Source: a virus. Taken from it: a stretch of DNA of 24,307 bases. The translations under genes and the position numbers were made by a program. The notes under the pieces are model-generated. The model did no database searches and was not told where the DNA came from. It saw only the letters and a list, made by a program, of their open reading frames with translations. The stretch covers positions 1-24,307 of the IMG/VR virus record IMGVR_UViG_3300021579_000040. The stretch is one strand, 5' to 3'. Of the stretch, positions 1 through 6,874 are shown piece after piece (the stretch's first letter is position 1; every line of letters begins with the position of its first letter).

Positions 1-222
1 ATGTCTCTATCGGCTGGTGATGTCGTAGAAATTCGTACTGTCCGAGGTGACAAATTCGTAGCTAATACCCGTGAGGATGTTAAATATTCCGTTCTCTACG
101 CTATGTCTCCGCAGAGTAACTGGATAGAATTCTCTCGGGGTGATAACACGTTCCGAGTCTATGCTACAGGTGCCGCACTTTCCTACACGGTGTCCTACTT
201 TAATAGGTACGGAGGCCTATAA
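1..222 (+). CDS. Distal tail protein, C-terminal part (partial)
   Basis: The 73 visible residues look like the C-terminal domain of a siphovirus distal tail (Dit-like) or phage tail family protein. They contain a GDVVEI start, an 'SNWIEFSRGDNTFRV' strand pair and the terminal 'SYFNRYGGL', a common ending in this family. Dit proteins are normally about 250-300 residues, so the gene almost certainly begins upstream of the window and the ATG at base 1 is probably an internal Met. Dit forms the ring that joins tail tube and tip. The stop overlaps the start of the next tail gene by one base (TAATGG), consistent with one tail operon. The family call rests on recalled consensus, not a search. Confidence 0.65.
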   Translation: MSLSAGDVVEIRTVRGDKFVANTREDVKYSVLYAMSPQSNWIEFSRGDNTFRVYATGAALSYTVSYFNRYGGL

Positions 223-1397
223 TGGAGGTGTACGTCCTTGACAGTCTCTACCGTCGAATCGCGGTTGTCGATGACTATGTGTCTTTGATCTGGACCGAAA
301 GGTTCTACAAGATCGGAGATTTTGAACTAAAGGTTCTTTCGAATCTAGCCAACAAGAATTTGTTGACCATCGGCACACGACTCTCTACAAATGAGAGTTA
401 CCGCGTTATGGTGATAGAGTCTGTCGAGGACTCCACCGATTCTGACGGTAACAAAATAATAACTATAAAAGGACCTTCACTAGAAAGCATATTCAAACAT
501 CGTCTCGCTGCGGGTTCTTTGGACGATTCAACAAGTAGTCCTAAATGGATCTTGACAGGGCTACCCAAAGCGATAGCAGAAAAGATTTTCCACGATATTT
601 GTGTAACGGGTGTCGTCCACACAGGGGATATAATTCCCTACATAGTTGAAGACACGATATTCACCTTGGATACAATCGCCGAGCCTCCTACGTCTATTAC
701 GTACGAGATAGTTCTCGGTGCTACTATGAGCGACGCGTTGATAAAACTCTGCGAAGTTTATGGTATGGGTAATCGAATTGTTCGAGAACCAACTACGAAT
801 GTTCTATATTTCGATATCTATATGGGTAGTGACAGAACTACCCAACAAAGTCTGTTGGCTCCTGTAGTGTTCAGCGAGGGTTTGGAAAACCTCAGTAACT
901 CAAGGGAACTGAAGACTAGCGCCTCATATAAAAACGTGGCTTATGTAATTAGTCCTGTAGGTTTCGAAGTAGTCTTGGCTGACAATGTAGATCCGTCAGT
1001 AAGTGGGTTTGACCGTCAGGTTCTAATAGTCAAGGCTGATGATATTACAGACACGGTTCCAGCTACTGCCACTGCAAAAATGATTCAACGTGGTAAAGAG
1101 GAACTAGCTAAGAACCGGCAACTACAGGCTTTTGATGGTGAAGTAACTAAGAATAGCAATTACGTATACGAATTTGATTATCGTCTTGGGGATCTCGTAG
1201 AACTTCGAGACGATAGTGGAGCTTGCAGCACGATGCAAGTTACAGAACACATATTTGTATCAGACAAAGAGGGTGAGCGAAGTTATCCGACTCTAGCTAT
1301 TAACACGTTCATCACTCCAGGATCTTGGTTGGCTTGGGACTACAGTCAGGTTTGGTCGGATCTTTCCGATACTGAGTACTGGGCAGACCAACCATAA
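222..1397 (+). CDS. Siphovirus ReqiPepy6 Gp37-like tail protein
   Basis: This 391-residue protein has the hallmarks of the ReqiPepy6 Gp37-like family (PF14594), which takes the place of the tail hub/tail-associated protein after Dit in many Gram-positive phages. The N-terminus 'EVYVLDSLYRRIAVVDDYVSLIWTERF' segment (residues 2-28) and the 'IITIKGPSLESIF' segment near residue 80 are typical. The C-terminal half (about residues 280-391) carries 'DYRLGDLVELRDD' and ends Trp-rich, like a baseplate-hub strand domain. It is expected to sit at the tail tip and link the tube to receptor-binding proteins. The start at 222 overlaps the preceding stop by one base, and the RBS 'ACGGAGGCC' lies just upstream. 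Confidence 0.85.
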   Translation: MEVYVLDSLYRRIAVVDDYVSLIWTERFYKIGDFELKVLSNLANKNLLTIGTRLSTNESYRVMVIESVEDSTDSDGNKIITIKGPSLESIFKHRLAAGSLDDSTSSPKWILTGLPKAIAEKIFHDICVTGVVHTGDIIPYIVEDTIFTLDTIAEPPTSITYEIVLGATMSDALIKLCEVYGMGNRIVREPTTNVLYFDIYMGSDRTTQQSLLAPVVFSEGLENLSNSRELKTSASYKNVAYVISPVGFEVVLADNVDPSVSGFDRQVLIVKADDITDTVPATATAKMIQRGKEELAKNRQLQAFDGEVTKNSNYVYEFDYRLGDLVELRDDSGACSTMQVTEHIFVSDKEGERSYPTLAINTFITPGSWLAWDYSQVWSDLSDTEYWADQP

Positions 1398-1412
1398 TTA
1401 TAAGGATGAATC

Positions 1413-1652
1413 ATGGCTATTGGTGATGCGGCAACTGCTGCTGGTTTTCCTTTGGTGCCTGATACTGGTGAAGAAGGACGTGTTCGTTATGGGGCACGGG
1501 AGATCAACCGTACTCGAGATGAAGTAGCTGGAGTACTGGGTCTCATTCCCTCTGGAAAGGCCGCGTATCGTACCGCGGCTGGAATTACGTCAGGCACAGC
1601 TGATCCATCTGGTGGATCTGATGGAGACATCTACTTTAAGATTCTGTCTTAG
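1413..1652 (+). CDS. Small tail-module protein, unknown role
   Basis: This 79-residue protein lies between two tail-tip genes, with the RBS 'ATAAGGATGAATC' before its ATG. Its C-terminus 'GTADPSGGSDGDIYFKIL' resembles a short motif seen in many phage minor tail proteins of Gram-positive phages. There are no membrane segments and no enzyme motifs. From context it is probably a minor structural or assembly protein of the tail tip. The function is not known. Confidence 0.7.
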   Translation: MAIGDAATAAGFPLVPDTGEEGRVRYGAREINRTRDEVAGVLGLIPSGKAAYRTAAGITSGTADPSGGSDGDIYFKILS

Positions 1653-1666
1653 TCAAAGGATATATT

Positions 1667-2461
1667 ATGGCTACCTCAGGATCAGTGAATGGTAATAACG
1701 TAGATGGATCCGATGGATCATATTTGGATTGGCAACTCTACGATCAGAATATAGACCAGAATTACACACGAGTTTCATGGCAAGCTGGTTGGCGCTTTGG
1801 TTCTTCTAGTTGTCGAGGTCTTAGGAATGGGACCGCGGTAATTAACGGCACTACAGTATACTATGACCATGATTCTGGTGATGGTGTACACGGCTATGTC
1901 TATGGACACGACCACCGTCCCAAACTACAGTGCGCCTCGGGTATTACTCTCATATGGCATGCTAACGATGGCACAGCAAGTGTAGGTATGTGGGTAGAGA
2001 TGACTGGGTATTCCGGTCTGTACTCTGCCGGATCTGCGTGGTTTAACATGCCACAAATACCTCGCATGCCAGCCGCACCCGGGGCGCCGACCTTATCTGT
2101 AATTAGACATACAACTGTGAATGTTTCGTTTACAGATGGATATAGTGCACTAACGATAGATTCCCGGCAAATCGGTTGGGGAACTGATTCTGGATCCCCA
2201 CAATATACGATGAGTTCTGATGGTTCGGATACAGTAACTGGCCTTACGCCCGGCCGGCAATATTATTTTTGGGCAAGAACTCATAACTCTTCTGGTTGGA
2301 GCCCTTGGTCGGCTTCAAGTACTGTACGAACTATCGGGGGCGTACTAGTCAAGGTTGGAACTCAAAATAGTATAGCAGTACCATATATTAAAAGTGGTGG
2401 TGTGTGGGTTCCAGTACAACCTTGGGTTAAATCTGCTGGGGTCTGGAAGGAGACAACTTAA
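1667..2461 (+). CDS. Minor tail / tail-tip protein with fibronectin-III domain
   Basis: A 264-residue protein with an N-terminal Gly/Ser/Asp-rich beta region (about 1-130) that looks like a binding domain. A fibronectin type III domain follows (about residues 138-225), opening with 'APGAPTLSVI' and ending 'TGLTPGRQYYFWARTHNSSGWSPWS'. The tail contains two short Trp-Val repeats, 'GGVWVPVQPWVKSAGVWKE', which resemble those at the C-termini of actinophage minor tail proteins. A receptor- or surface-binding role is likely from position and composition. The RBS is 'CAAAGGATATATT'. The stop is one base before the next start. Confidence 0.75.
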   Translation: MATSGSVNGNNVDGSDGSYLDWQLYDQNIDQNYTRVSWQAGWRFGSSSCRGLRNGTAVINGTTVYYDHDSGDGVHGYVYGHDHRPKLQCASGITLIWHANDGTASVGMWVEMTGYSGLYSAGSAWFNMPQIPRMPAAPGAPTLSVIRHTTVNVSFTDGYSALTIDSRQIGWGTDSGSPQYTMSSDGSDTVTGLTPGRQYYFWARTHNSSGWSPWSASSTVRTIGGVLVKVGTQNSIAVPYIKSGGVWVPVQPWVKSAGVWKETT

Positions 2462-2462
2462 A

Positions 2463-2735
2463 ATGCTAGAGGGTATTGCAATAGGCGAACTAACTCCTTC
2501 TGTACTTCTAGGTATATGCGTACTATTGATATTCCTAGGGAAGTTGGTACCTCGATCAGCATTGCAGGACAAGATAGACGAGGCAGAGAAATGGCGCCTC
2601 GCGTATGAAACAGAACGGGACGCACATGGTATTGCTGACGAACAAACGAATAGGCTACTTGAGCTCGCTAATCTCTCGCATGACCTCATCGCTAGAATGG
2701 CTGGGACTTCAAATGGGGTTTCGTCGTCACCTTAA
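2463..2735 (+). CDS. Holin-like protein with one TM segment and coiled tail
   Basis: 90 residues from the ATG at 2463, chosen because the upstream gene ends with 'GGAAGGAGACAACTTAA', which supplies AAGGAG. Residues 10-28 ('LTPSVLLGICVLLIFLGKL') form one TM segment. A 'VPRSAL' turn and a long charged helix (about residues 35-85) follow. This matches a family common downstream of tail genes in actinophages, usually annotated as a membrane protein or holin candidate. It may act with the downstream r1t-type holin in lysis, or anchor in the host membrane. A reading from 2394 would overlap the tail gene heavily and is less likely. Confidence 0.75.
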   Translation: MLEGIAIGELTPSVLLGICVLLIFLGKLVPRSALQDKIDEAEKWRLAYETERDAHGIADEQTNRLLELANLSHDLIARMAGTSNGVSSSP

Positions 2736-2901
2736 CAATTCGGATGCCGACCGTGCCCTAAGTTCTGCGAGAGAAAAACTAGATCGAGTTGCGGAAAGGG
2801 GTCCTGCTGTAGAGCATGTTGTTCTGGCTTTGCAGCAGTGGCGTAACGAGTACATCGATAACTTGCTTGACATACCCAATGAAGATACGCATACCACGTA
2901 A
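2713..2901 (+). CDS. Small helical protein of the lysis module, unknown function
   Basis: 62 residues from the ATG at 2713, overlapping the previous gene by 23 bases in another frame. The sequence 'SSAREKLDRVAERGPAVEHV' and the following 'ALQQWRNEYIDN' predict two amphipathic helices. I recall similar short proteins between tail and holin genes in actinophages. No catalytic motif is visible. An upstream ATG at 2605 is in frame, but the extra residues do not resemble the family and lie fully inside the previous gene. Confidence 0.65.
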   Translation: MGFRRHLNNSDADRALSSAREKLDRVAERGPAVEHVVLALQQWRNEYIDNLLDIPNEDTHTT

Positions 2902-2914
2902 AGGTAAGAGTGCC

Positions 2915-3244
2915 ATGTATCTAAATAATAAGGTATATGATTTTCTAAAGAAACTAGTACAAGTTATTCTTCCAGCGTCAGCAACATTGTATTTTAGTAT
3001 TGCGCAGATTTGGGGTCTTCCAAACGCCGAGAATGTTATAGGTACCATCACTGCCGTAACGACATTCTTGGGTCTAGTTCTTGGTATTTCTAGTACGGTA
3101 TACAATAAGAGTGAGTCTAAGTATGATGGGGTCATCAACGTTGTCGACACCGATAACAAAAAGACTTTCTCTCTGGTGCTGAATACAGATCCCGAATCTC
3201 TTGGCGATCAGTCATCAGCAACGTTCAAAATCAATGCTTCATAG
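2915..3244 (+). CDS. Phage holin, r1t-like
   Basis: 109 residues from the ATG at 2915, with the RBS 'AAGGTAAGAGTGCC'. Two hydrophobic segments (about residues 10-30 and 40-60) flank 'AQIWGLPNAENVIGTITA', the diagnostic block of the Lactococcus phage r1t holin family (PF16945). Holins form lesions in the cytoplasmic membrane that release or activate endolysin. The C-terminal 50 residues form a polar extension ('KYDGVINVVDTDNKKTF...') that many r1t-type holins share. No endolysin gene is adjacent. Earlier in-frame ATGs at 2816 and 2879 lack a good RBS. Confidence 0.85.
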   Translation: MYLNNKVYDFLKKLVQVILPASATLYFSIAQIWGLPNAENVIGTITAVTTFLGLVLGISSTVYNKSESKYDGVINVVDTDNKKTFSLVLNTDPESLGDQSSATFKINAS

Positions 3245-3245
3245 C

Positions 3246-3285
3246 AGGCTCGCGGTAAAAACAGCGTGTATAATGAGACCCCTAT
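3246..3285 (+). promoter_or_regulatory. Promoter P1: TCGCG-N14-TATAATGAGACCCCTAT
   Basis: TCGCG at 3250-3254 and TATAAT at 3269-3274 are 14 bases apart, followed by GAGACCCCTAT. The same arrangement occurs at P2 (3668) and P3 (6530). The -10 is a consensus hexamer. The position where a sigma-70 -35 box would lie (3246-3251) has no TTGACA-like sequence. The start of transcription is expected near 3281, giving a short leader before the ATG at 3299. Confidence 0.75.
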
Positions 3286-3298
3286 GAAAGGACACGTT

Positions 3299-3574
3299 AT
3301 GTTCAAGAAGAGCCAGAAAGCTATTGCCCTTGACGCTGCTATTGCTAACGTTCTTTCGTGGATGGAGAATGCTGATCCTACCACCCCTGAGTATGCACAG
3401 ACCATTTCCAAATTGGAGAAACTATGCGCCCTTCGCGGAACGAAGAAGAGCGTTAGTCCCGACACTTTGGCAATTGTACTGGGCAACTTGGCCGGTATAA
3501 TCATGATTCTTAACCACGAAAGGGCCCACGTAGTAGTATCGAAGGCACTAGGCTTTGTGATGAAGCTGAAGTAA
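3299..3574 (+). CDS. Conserved phage protein, possibly membrane-associated (cassette 1)
   Basis: 91 residues from the ATG at 3299, chosen because 'GAAAGGACACGTT' gives a good RBS. The in-frame ATG at 3284 lies almost at the expected transcription start. It is rich in helix: 'SQKAIALDAAIANVLSWM', a 'YAQTISKLEKL' helix, then a hydrophobic stretch 'TLAIVLGNLAGIIMIL' (about residues 55-70) and 'SKALGFVMKLK'. I recall this layout from phages with similar membrane clusters, where its function is unknown. The gene is the only one between promoter P1 and a strong hairpin, so it forms a single-gene transcription unit. Confidence 0.75.
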   Translation: MFKKSQKAIALDAAIANVLSWMENADPTTPEYAQTISKLEKLCALRGTKKSVSPDTLAIVLGNLAGIIMILNHERAHVVVSKALGFVMKLK

Positions 3575-3591
3575 CCAACTGAATAGATATC

Positions 3592-3639
3592 AAACGTAGA
3601 AGACTTGTGAGTTAACCACTTACTTGTCTTCTACGTTTT
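3592..3639 (+). terminator. Intrinsic terminator T1
   Basis: A perfect 13-bp stem (AAACGTAGAAGAC with its complement GTCTTCTACGTTT) encloses a smaller stem (GTGAGT / ACTTAC), followed by T-rich sequence. It closes the P1 unit and separates it from P2. Confidence 0.8.
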
Positions 3640-3663
3640 GGTTATCTTCTTTACAAAAACGTT

Positions 3664-3703
3664 TTCCTCGCGAAAAAAACAAGGACTATAATGAGACCCC
3701 TAT
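3664..3703 (+). promoter_or_regulatory. Promoter P2: TCGCG-N14-TATAATGAGACCCCTAT
   Basis: TCGCG at 3668-3672 and TATAAT at 3687-3692 have the same 14-base spacing as P1. The 17 bases TATAATGAGACCCCTAT are identical to P1. It lies between terminator T1 and the gene at 3718. Confidence 0.75.
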
Positions 3704-3717
3704 CAAGGAGAGCTAAA

Positions 3718-3897
3718 ATGGAAAACAAAACTATCGCTACCGTTGCAGCCGCTACTGTTGGAGTTGTCGTTACCGAGATCGTTACCGTTCTTGTTATCGC
3801 CAAATTCAGCATGTATCGGAAGAACCGTCGTAGCGCTAAAGCTGCCGCCCAGGAACAAGCCGACTATGAAGCAGGATTCTACAACACCGCTGAGTAA
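3718..3897 (+). CDS. Small single-TM protein (cassette 2)
   Basis: 59 residues from the ATG at 3718, with the RBS 'CAAGGAGAGCTAAA'. One TM segment (about residues 5-28, 'IATVAAATVGVVVTEIVTVL') is followed by a basic stretch 'MYRKNRRSAK' and an acidic C-terminus. By the positive-inside rule the C-terminal part should be cytoplasmic. No named family is recognised. The gene stands alone between P2 and terminator T2. Confidence 0.75.
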   Translation: MENKTIATVAAATVGVVVTEIVTVLVIAKFSMYRKNRRSAKAAAQEQADYEAGFYNTAE

Positions 3898-3904
3898 TAC
3901 ACTC

Positions 3905-3944
3905 AACTATAATACCCTAACACGGTATTATAGTTTTTCTTTTT
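3905..3944 (+). terminator. Intrinsic terminator T2
   Basis: A perfect 12-bp stem (AACTATAATACC / GGTATTATAGTT, 3905-3916 and 3924-3935) with a 7-base loop is followed by TTTCTTTTT. It closes the P2 unit. The TATAAT inside the left arm is part of the stem and is not treated as a promoter. Confidence 0.85.
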
Positions 3945-3955
3945 AGGAGAATTCG

Positions 3956-4147
3956 ATGCTATATTGGATTCAGGTTGCCTTGGTGTCTACCTTTCTATTT
4001 GGTTCTATCGTCCTTATTCACCATAAACTCCCTGAATTCAAGCAGCGTCGACGTGATAAGCGTATTATGAAGTTGGCGGAGGAATATCGGAATGGACTTT
4101 CGCAGTATTACACAAAAGTTCCAGCATCTCGTCATAGAAAACTCTAA
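3956..4147 (+). CDS. Small membrane-anchored basic protein
   Basis: 63 residues, with the RBS 'TTAGGAGAATTCG' directly after terminator T2. An N-terminal TM segment (residues 2-22) is followed by a strongly basic helix 'FKQRRRDKRIMKLAEEYRNG'. Its last 56 bases overlap the next gene in another frame, which suggests translational coupling. No known family is recognised. A small phage membrane protein with a cytoplasmic basic tail is the best description. Confidence 0.65.
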   Translation: MLYWIQVALVSTFLFGSIVLIHHKLPEFKQRRRDKRIMKLAEEYRNGLSQYYTKVPASRHRKL

Positions 4148-4832
4148 TACTACGCTGACTGCTATTGGCGTAGCTGGTGTGGTAGTCACTAGTTTCCTAA
4201 CTGCGAAAGGGACTTTCAAAGCTGCGGCTAAATTGCAGGAAGAAAACCTCGATGAACTAACTACTAAGGAAGTGGTCGAACTTGTTTGGACGGATTATGT
4301 ACCAGCCGTTTCCGCAGGTCTTGTCACTTGTGCTGCTATCATATTTGCTGATCGGATTGGTAGCAGAAGGGCTGCAGCACTTGCGGCAGCGTACACGATA
4401 ACTGATCGTGCATTTGTAGATTATCGCGAAAAGATCATATCTAAGATAGGTCCGAAGCAAGAAGAAGTGATTCGCTCTGAAATCGCACGAGATCGGATCG
4501 AGAGATCTAAAACAGAAGTTGTCATCTCTTCCGGAGGAGATGTTCTCTGTTATGACTCTTTCACTGGTCGAACTTTCATGAGCGATATGGAGACCCTACG
4601 TAAGGCTGAGAACCGAATTAATCACGATCTTCTCACCGATATGTACGCCTCTTTGTCTGACTTCTATGATTTGGTAGGACTTCCCCATACGTCATATTCT
4701 GACGAAGTGGGATGGAATGCTGATAGACTCCTTGAACTAAGATTCTCCGCAGTACTCTGCGATGGGGATCGACCTTGCATTAATATCGAATTCAACGTAA
4801 CCCCTGTTAAACATTTCAATCATCTCGGTTAA
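4092..4832 (+). CDS. DUF6353-like membrane protein, copy A
   Basis: 246 residues. The start at 4092 has GGAGGAATATCGG upstream. Two TM segments are visible (about residues 19-39 'TTLTAIGVAGVVVTSFLTA' and 70-90 'YVPAVSAGLVTCAAIIFAD'). A helical region 'AAYTITDRAFVDYREKI' and a C-terminal domain with 'LSDFYDLVGL' and 'VGWN' follow. The pattern fits the phage family DUF6353. A second member lies at 7709-8596 and shares the order TM, TM, 'AAYA..D..F..YR..', then 'L.(E/D).YDL.G' and 'VGW'. The function of the family is unknown. Membrane anchoring with a cytoplasmic domain is inferred. Confidence 0.75.
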   Translation: MDFRSITQKFQHLVIENSNTTLTAIGVAGVVVTSFLTAKGTFKAAAKLQEENLDELTTKEVVELVWTDYVPAVSAGLVTCAAIIFADRIGSRRAAALAAAYTITDRAFVDYREKIISKIGPKQEEVIRSEIARDRIERSKTEVVISSGGDVLCYDSFTGRTFMSDMETLRKAENRINHDLLTDMYASLSDFYDLVGLPHTSYSDEVGWNADRLLELRFSAVLCDGDRPCINIEFNVTPVKHFNHLG

Positions 4833-4854
4833 ATAACCAGAAAAGAGAATTATC

Positions 4855-5067
4855 ATGGCTACCAAGACCTCTGCCATCGAGACTGTTGTTGAAGCTACTG
4901 CCGACGCCACCGAAGAGATCGTTGCGACTACCGGACCGGTCAACCTGAAGTTGGCTGCTGGAATCACCGCGGGTATTCTGGTGCTGGGTGCGGCCTCGTT
5001 CGCCATCTACAAGATCCGTAAGAACAAGCGCAATGCAGCAGTTGTGGAGGAAACCGTTGAAGCTTAA
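4855..5067 (+). CDS. Small single-TM protein with acidic ends
   Basis: 70 residues, with the RBS 'AAAAGAGAATTATC'. The N-terminal 30 residues are acidic and Ala/Thr-rich, then one TM segment (about residues 32-52, 'LAAGITAGILVLGAASFAIYK') leads into 'IRKNKRN' and an acidic tail. It belongs to the membrane-protein cluster that follows DUF6353 copy A. The function is unknown. Confidence 0.7.
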   Translation: MATKTSAIETVVEATADATEEIVATTGPVNLKLAAGITAGILVLGAASFAIYKIRKNKRNAAVVEETVEA

Positions 5068-5251
5068 GTGCACTGATCACCACAGACGAGTTATTAGTGG
5101 AGCAGGGCATTTCATTCATCGTACCGGAGATGGTACTGTCTGTAACTCTGACTTCGCTTCAATCGGAGATTCGGTTTACACATTTGTTCGTGACAAGACC
5201 GGATATACTCTCGGTCTGATCAAGCGAGGCGGTTTTTACGTTGTTGAGTAA
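5057..5251 (+). CDS. Small hypothetical protein, TTG start
   Basis: 64 residues if started at the TTG at 5057, which has GGAGG at 5046-5050 with ideal six-base spacing. This overlaps the preceding gene by 11 bases. The ORF extends further upstream to an ATG at 4988, but that part lies inside the previous gene and is Arg/Ser-rich out-of-frame sequence. The protein is beta-rich ('SGAGHFIHRTGDGTVC', 'GYTLGLIKRGGFYVV') and has no recognised family. Confidence 0.6.
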   Translation: MKLKCTDHHRRVISGAGHFIHRTGDGTVCNSDFASIGDSVYTFVRDKTGYTLGLIKRGGFYVVE

Positions 5252-5783
5252 AGAAATCACATACGAGGATCTCGAGGGTAACCCTGTTACTGAGACCTTC
5301 TATTTTCACCTTAGCAAGGCTGAGATTGCCGAACTGGAACTCGAACATGAGGGTGGACTTCACGACTATCTTCAGGCTATCGTGAGTGCCTCGAATACCA
5401 AGGCTATCCTTGTTGTCTTTAAGGAGATCATTTCTCGCTGCGTGGGACGTCGGAGTGTTGACGGAAAACGTTTTCTTAAGGACGAAACTCACACACAAGA
5501 GTTCATGAGTTCTGAAGCATATTCGGAACTCTTTGTCGAATTCCTGACAAAGCCAGAACTCTTCGTAGCATTCATCAACGGCATCATCCCCAAGGGACTT
5601 CGGGATAAGATTTCTGAAACTCCGGCGCCTGTCGTCGAGATTGAGACTTCCCCAAAACCCCTTAAGGCTATTCCTTCTTGGATGGCTGAAGGCCGTGAAC
5701 CAACTAGGCAGGAACTTGAGGATACTCCTCAGGAAATGCTTATGGCACATCTGCGTGGAATGAGCGCAGTTTCTAACAAGTAA
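5241..5783 (+). CDS. Tail assembly chaperone-like protein
   Basis: 180 residues from the TTG at 5241. The TTG at 5244 is an equally possible start. The pattern 'YEDLEGNPVTETFYFHLSKAE', an 'EHEGGLHDYLQAI' helix, 'ILVVFKEIISRCVG..S.DGKRF' and 'AFINGIIP' matches tail assembly chaperones that I recall from gut-type siphoviruses. These guide tape-measure protein folding during tail assembly and normally sit between the major tail protein and the tape measure. Here the gene lies in the membrane-protein cluster, downstream of the holin, with no tape measure nearby. The C-terminal 50 residues are Pro/Glu-rich. A hairpin terminator follows. Confidence 0.6.
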   Translation: MLSKEITYEDLEGNPVTETFYFHLSKAEIAELELEHEGGLHDYLQAIVSASNTKAILVVFKEIISRCVGRRSVDGKRFLKDETHTQEFMSSEAYSELFVEFLTKPELFVAFINGIIPKGLRDKISETPAPVVEIETSPKPLKAIPSWMAEGREPTRQELEDTPQEMLMAHLRGMSAVSNK

Positions 5784-5813
5784 GCTTTATTCCGATATTG
5801 AGGGGATTGCGAG

Positions 5814-5856
5814 TTCGAGGGATAGGCGAGGGGTCTCCTATCTCTTGGACTTTTCC
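5814..5856 (+). terminator. Terminator-like hairpin after 5783
   Basis: TTCGAGGGATAGG (5814-5826) pairs with CCTATCTCTTGGA (5837-5849) over 13 positions, including three wobble pairs, with a 10-base loop CGAGGGGTCT. CTTTTCC follows. It lies in the 154-base gap 5784-5937. The rest of the gap shows no ORF, tRNA or clear promoter, apart from AT-rich sequence before the next RBS. Confidence 0.6.
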
Positions 5857-5937
5857 GGACGCTAATCTTAAACGACAGCCGCAGGGTCCCGAGCCAACAT
5901 GCGCCCTTAATATCATATATACCTAAGGAGTTTTATA

Positions 5938-6126
5938 ATGGGCAGATCTGATCTACTAATTAAAAAGAGTAATAACAGTCAAGTCACTAGTGGTAGTCCA
6001 TTTGTGATTATTACTTATATTAAAATTCATATCAACCAATCGGATTATTCAAAGTACGAAGTTATTTCTGGTAACGACACGGTCAGTATTAGCAACTATA
6101 TAAAGAAGCATAAGAGTCTCTGGTAA
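5938..6126 (+). CDS. Small hypothetical protein
   Basis: 62 residues, with a strong RBS (TAAGGAGTTTTATA). It is lysine- and serine-rich with predicted beta strands ('PFVIITYIKIHI') and a short C-terminal helix 'SNYIKKHKSLW'. It is the first of three consecutive small genes (5938, 6167, 6355) whose products all end in a short Tyr-Leu/Lys helix and may be distantly related. No function can be assigned. Confidence 0.55.
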   Translation: MGRSDLLIKKSNNSQVTSGSPFVIITYIKIHINQSDYSKYEVISGNDTVSISNYIKKHKSLW

Positions 6127-6166
6127 GTAGTGTTATCTTATATTCTAATGATGAAAGAAGTAGGAA

Positions 6167-6352
6167 ATGTATCTGGATGCTGTTCTTAATGGAGAAAACT
6201 ACTCGGTAATTTTTAATGGTCGTCGCGAAGCCACGATAGCCTTTATCAAGGCGCGTATGGATGACGAAGAAATCATGAAAGCTATTGTTTGTATTGGCGA
6301 GAACATGCGGCTCTTCACTATCGAAGAATATCTGAACATTTACGCGAGGTAA
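6167..6352 (+). CDS. Small hypothetical protein
   Basis: 61 residues, with the RBS 'AAGTAGGAA'. It is an alpha/beta protein: 'VLNGENYSVIFNGRREATIAF', then 'IKARMDDEEIMKAIV' and 'FTIEEYLNIYAR'. The layout (a strand hairpin, then a helix, then a short helix) resembles the next gene product. No cysteine cluster or catalytic motif is seen. The function is unknown. Confidence 0.6.
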   Translation: MYLDAVLNGENYSVIFNGRREATIAFIKARMDDEEIMKAIVCIGENMRLFTIEEYLNIYAR

Positions 6353-6354
6353 AA

Positions 6355-6528
6355 ATGAAAGATAGAGTTCTTGATTCTAATCGTAAACGTCTCTATATCG
6401 GTGAACGATCAGATGTAAAGAAATGGTTGAAAGAGAACCAAGATCGACCGGATTTCGACAACTTTGATGTTCTTCTTGGCGACAGGTTGATCACAGTTCG
6501 AGTCGCGGTATATTTGACGAAATACTAA
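6355..6528 (+). CDS. Small hypothetical protein
   Basis: 57 residues from the ATG at 6355, three bases after the previous stop, with GCGAGG just upstream. The product is charged: 'RLYIGERSDVKKWLKENQDR', then 'DNFDVLLGDRLITVRVAVYL'. An in-frame ATG at 6289 lies inside the previous gene and is rejected. It is possibly related to the gene at 6167. The function is unknown. Confidence 0.6.
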   Translation: MKDRVLDSNRKRLYIGERSDVKKWLKENQDRPDFDNFDVLLGDRLITVRVAVYLTKY

Positions 6529-6563
6529 ATCGCACGATTAACATGTGTTATAATGAGACCTCT
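6526..6563 (+). promoter_or_regulatory. Promoter P3: TCGCA-N14-TATAATGAGACCTCT
   Basis: TCGCA at 6530-6534 and TATAAT at 6549-6554 are spaced by 14 bases, as in P1 and P2. GAGACC(T)CT differs from the other two copies by one base. It precedes the single gene at 6576. Confidence 0.75.
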
Positions 6564-6575
6564 GAAAGGACTAAA

Positions 6576-6872
6576 ATGAAACTTCCTAAATTCGACCTCA
6601 GTAATATCGACAAGAAAGCAGTCACCAAGGCTGCTATCGGTATCGTTGTTAGTGCAGGAGTAAGCAAGATCATCACGGGAATCATTGAGACCAATGTTGA
6701 CTCAGTAAACGCGAAAGACCGACTCGCGGTTGCTGCAGCCAAAATTGCAATCACTGGTATCCTCGTGGTGGCATGCAAGAAATACACCGACAATCTTGTC
6801 GATAGCGCCATCGAAGGCTATCAGACTATTGCTGCTGGGATTGAAGAAGCTACCACCCTCGAAGACATCTAA
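6576..6872 (+). CDS. Small two-TM protein (cassette 3)
   Basis: 98 residues from the ATG at 6576, with the RBS 'GAAAGGACTAAA'. Two hydrophobic segments (about residues 17-35 'AAIGIVVSAGVSKIITGII' and 50-67 'LAVAAAKIAITGILVVACKK') are followed by an acidic C-terminus. It is the sole gene between P3 and terminator T3, repeating the promoter-gene-terminator layout of cassettes 1 and 2. No named family is recognised. Confidence 0.75.
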   Translation: MKLPKFDLSNIDKKAVTKAAIGIVVSAGVSKIITGIIETNVDSVNAKDRLAVAAAKIAITGILVVACKKYTDNLVDSAIEGYQTIAAGIEEATTLEDI

Positions 6873-6874
6873 AT

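Noticed and set aside
3743-3946. 67-residue plus-strand frame overlapping cassette 2.
   Set aside because: It runs through the terminator T2 hairpin and lacks an RBS; the frame at 3718 has a good RBS and a TM segment.
5828-5836. The loop GAGGGGTCT of the hairpin at 5814-5849 is complementary to AGACCCCT after the -10 boxes of P1 and P2, suggesting an antisense RNA.
   Set aside because: GAGACC lies between the -10 and the expected transcription start, so most of the complement would not be in the RNA. The hairpin is better explained as a terminator.
5784-5937. GTTCGAG at 5813-5819 looked like a tRNA T-loop.
   Set aside because: The flanking bases do not form a T-stem, and no acceptor or anticodon arm could be built.
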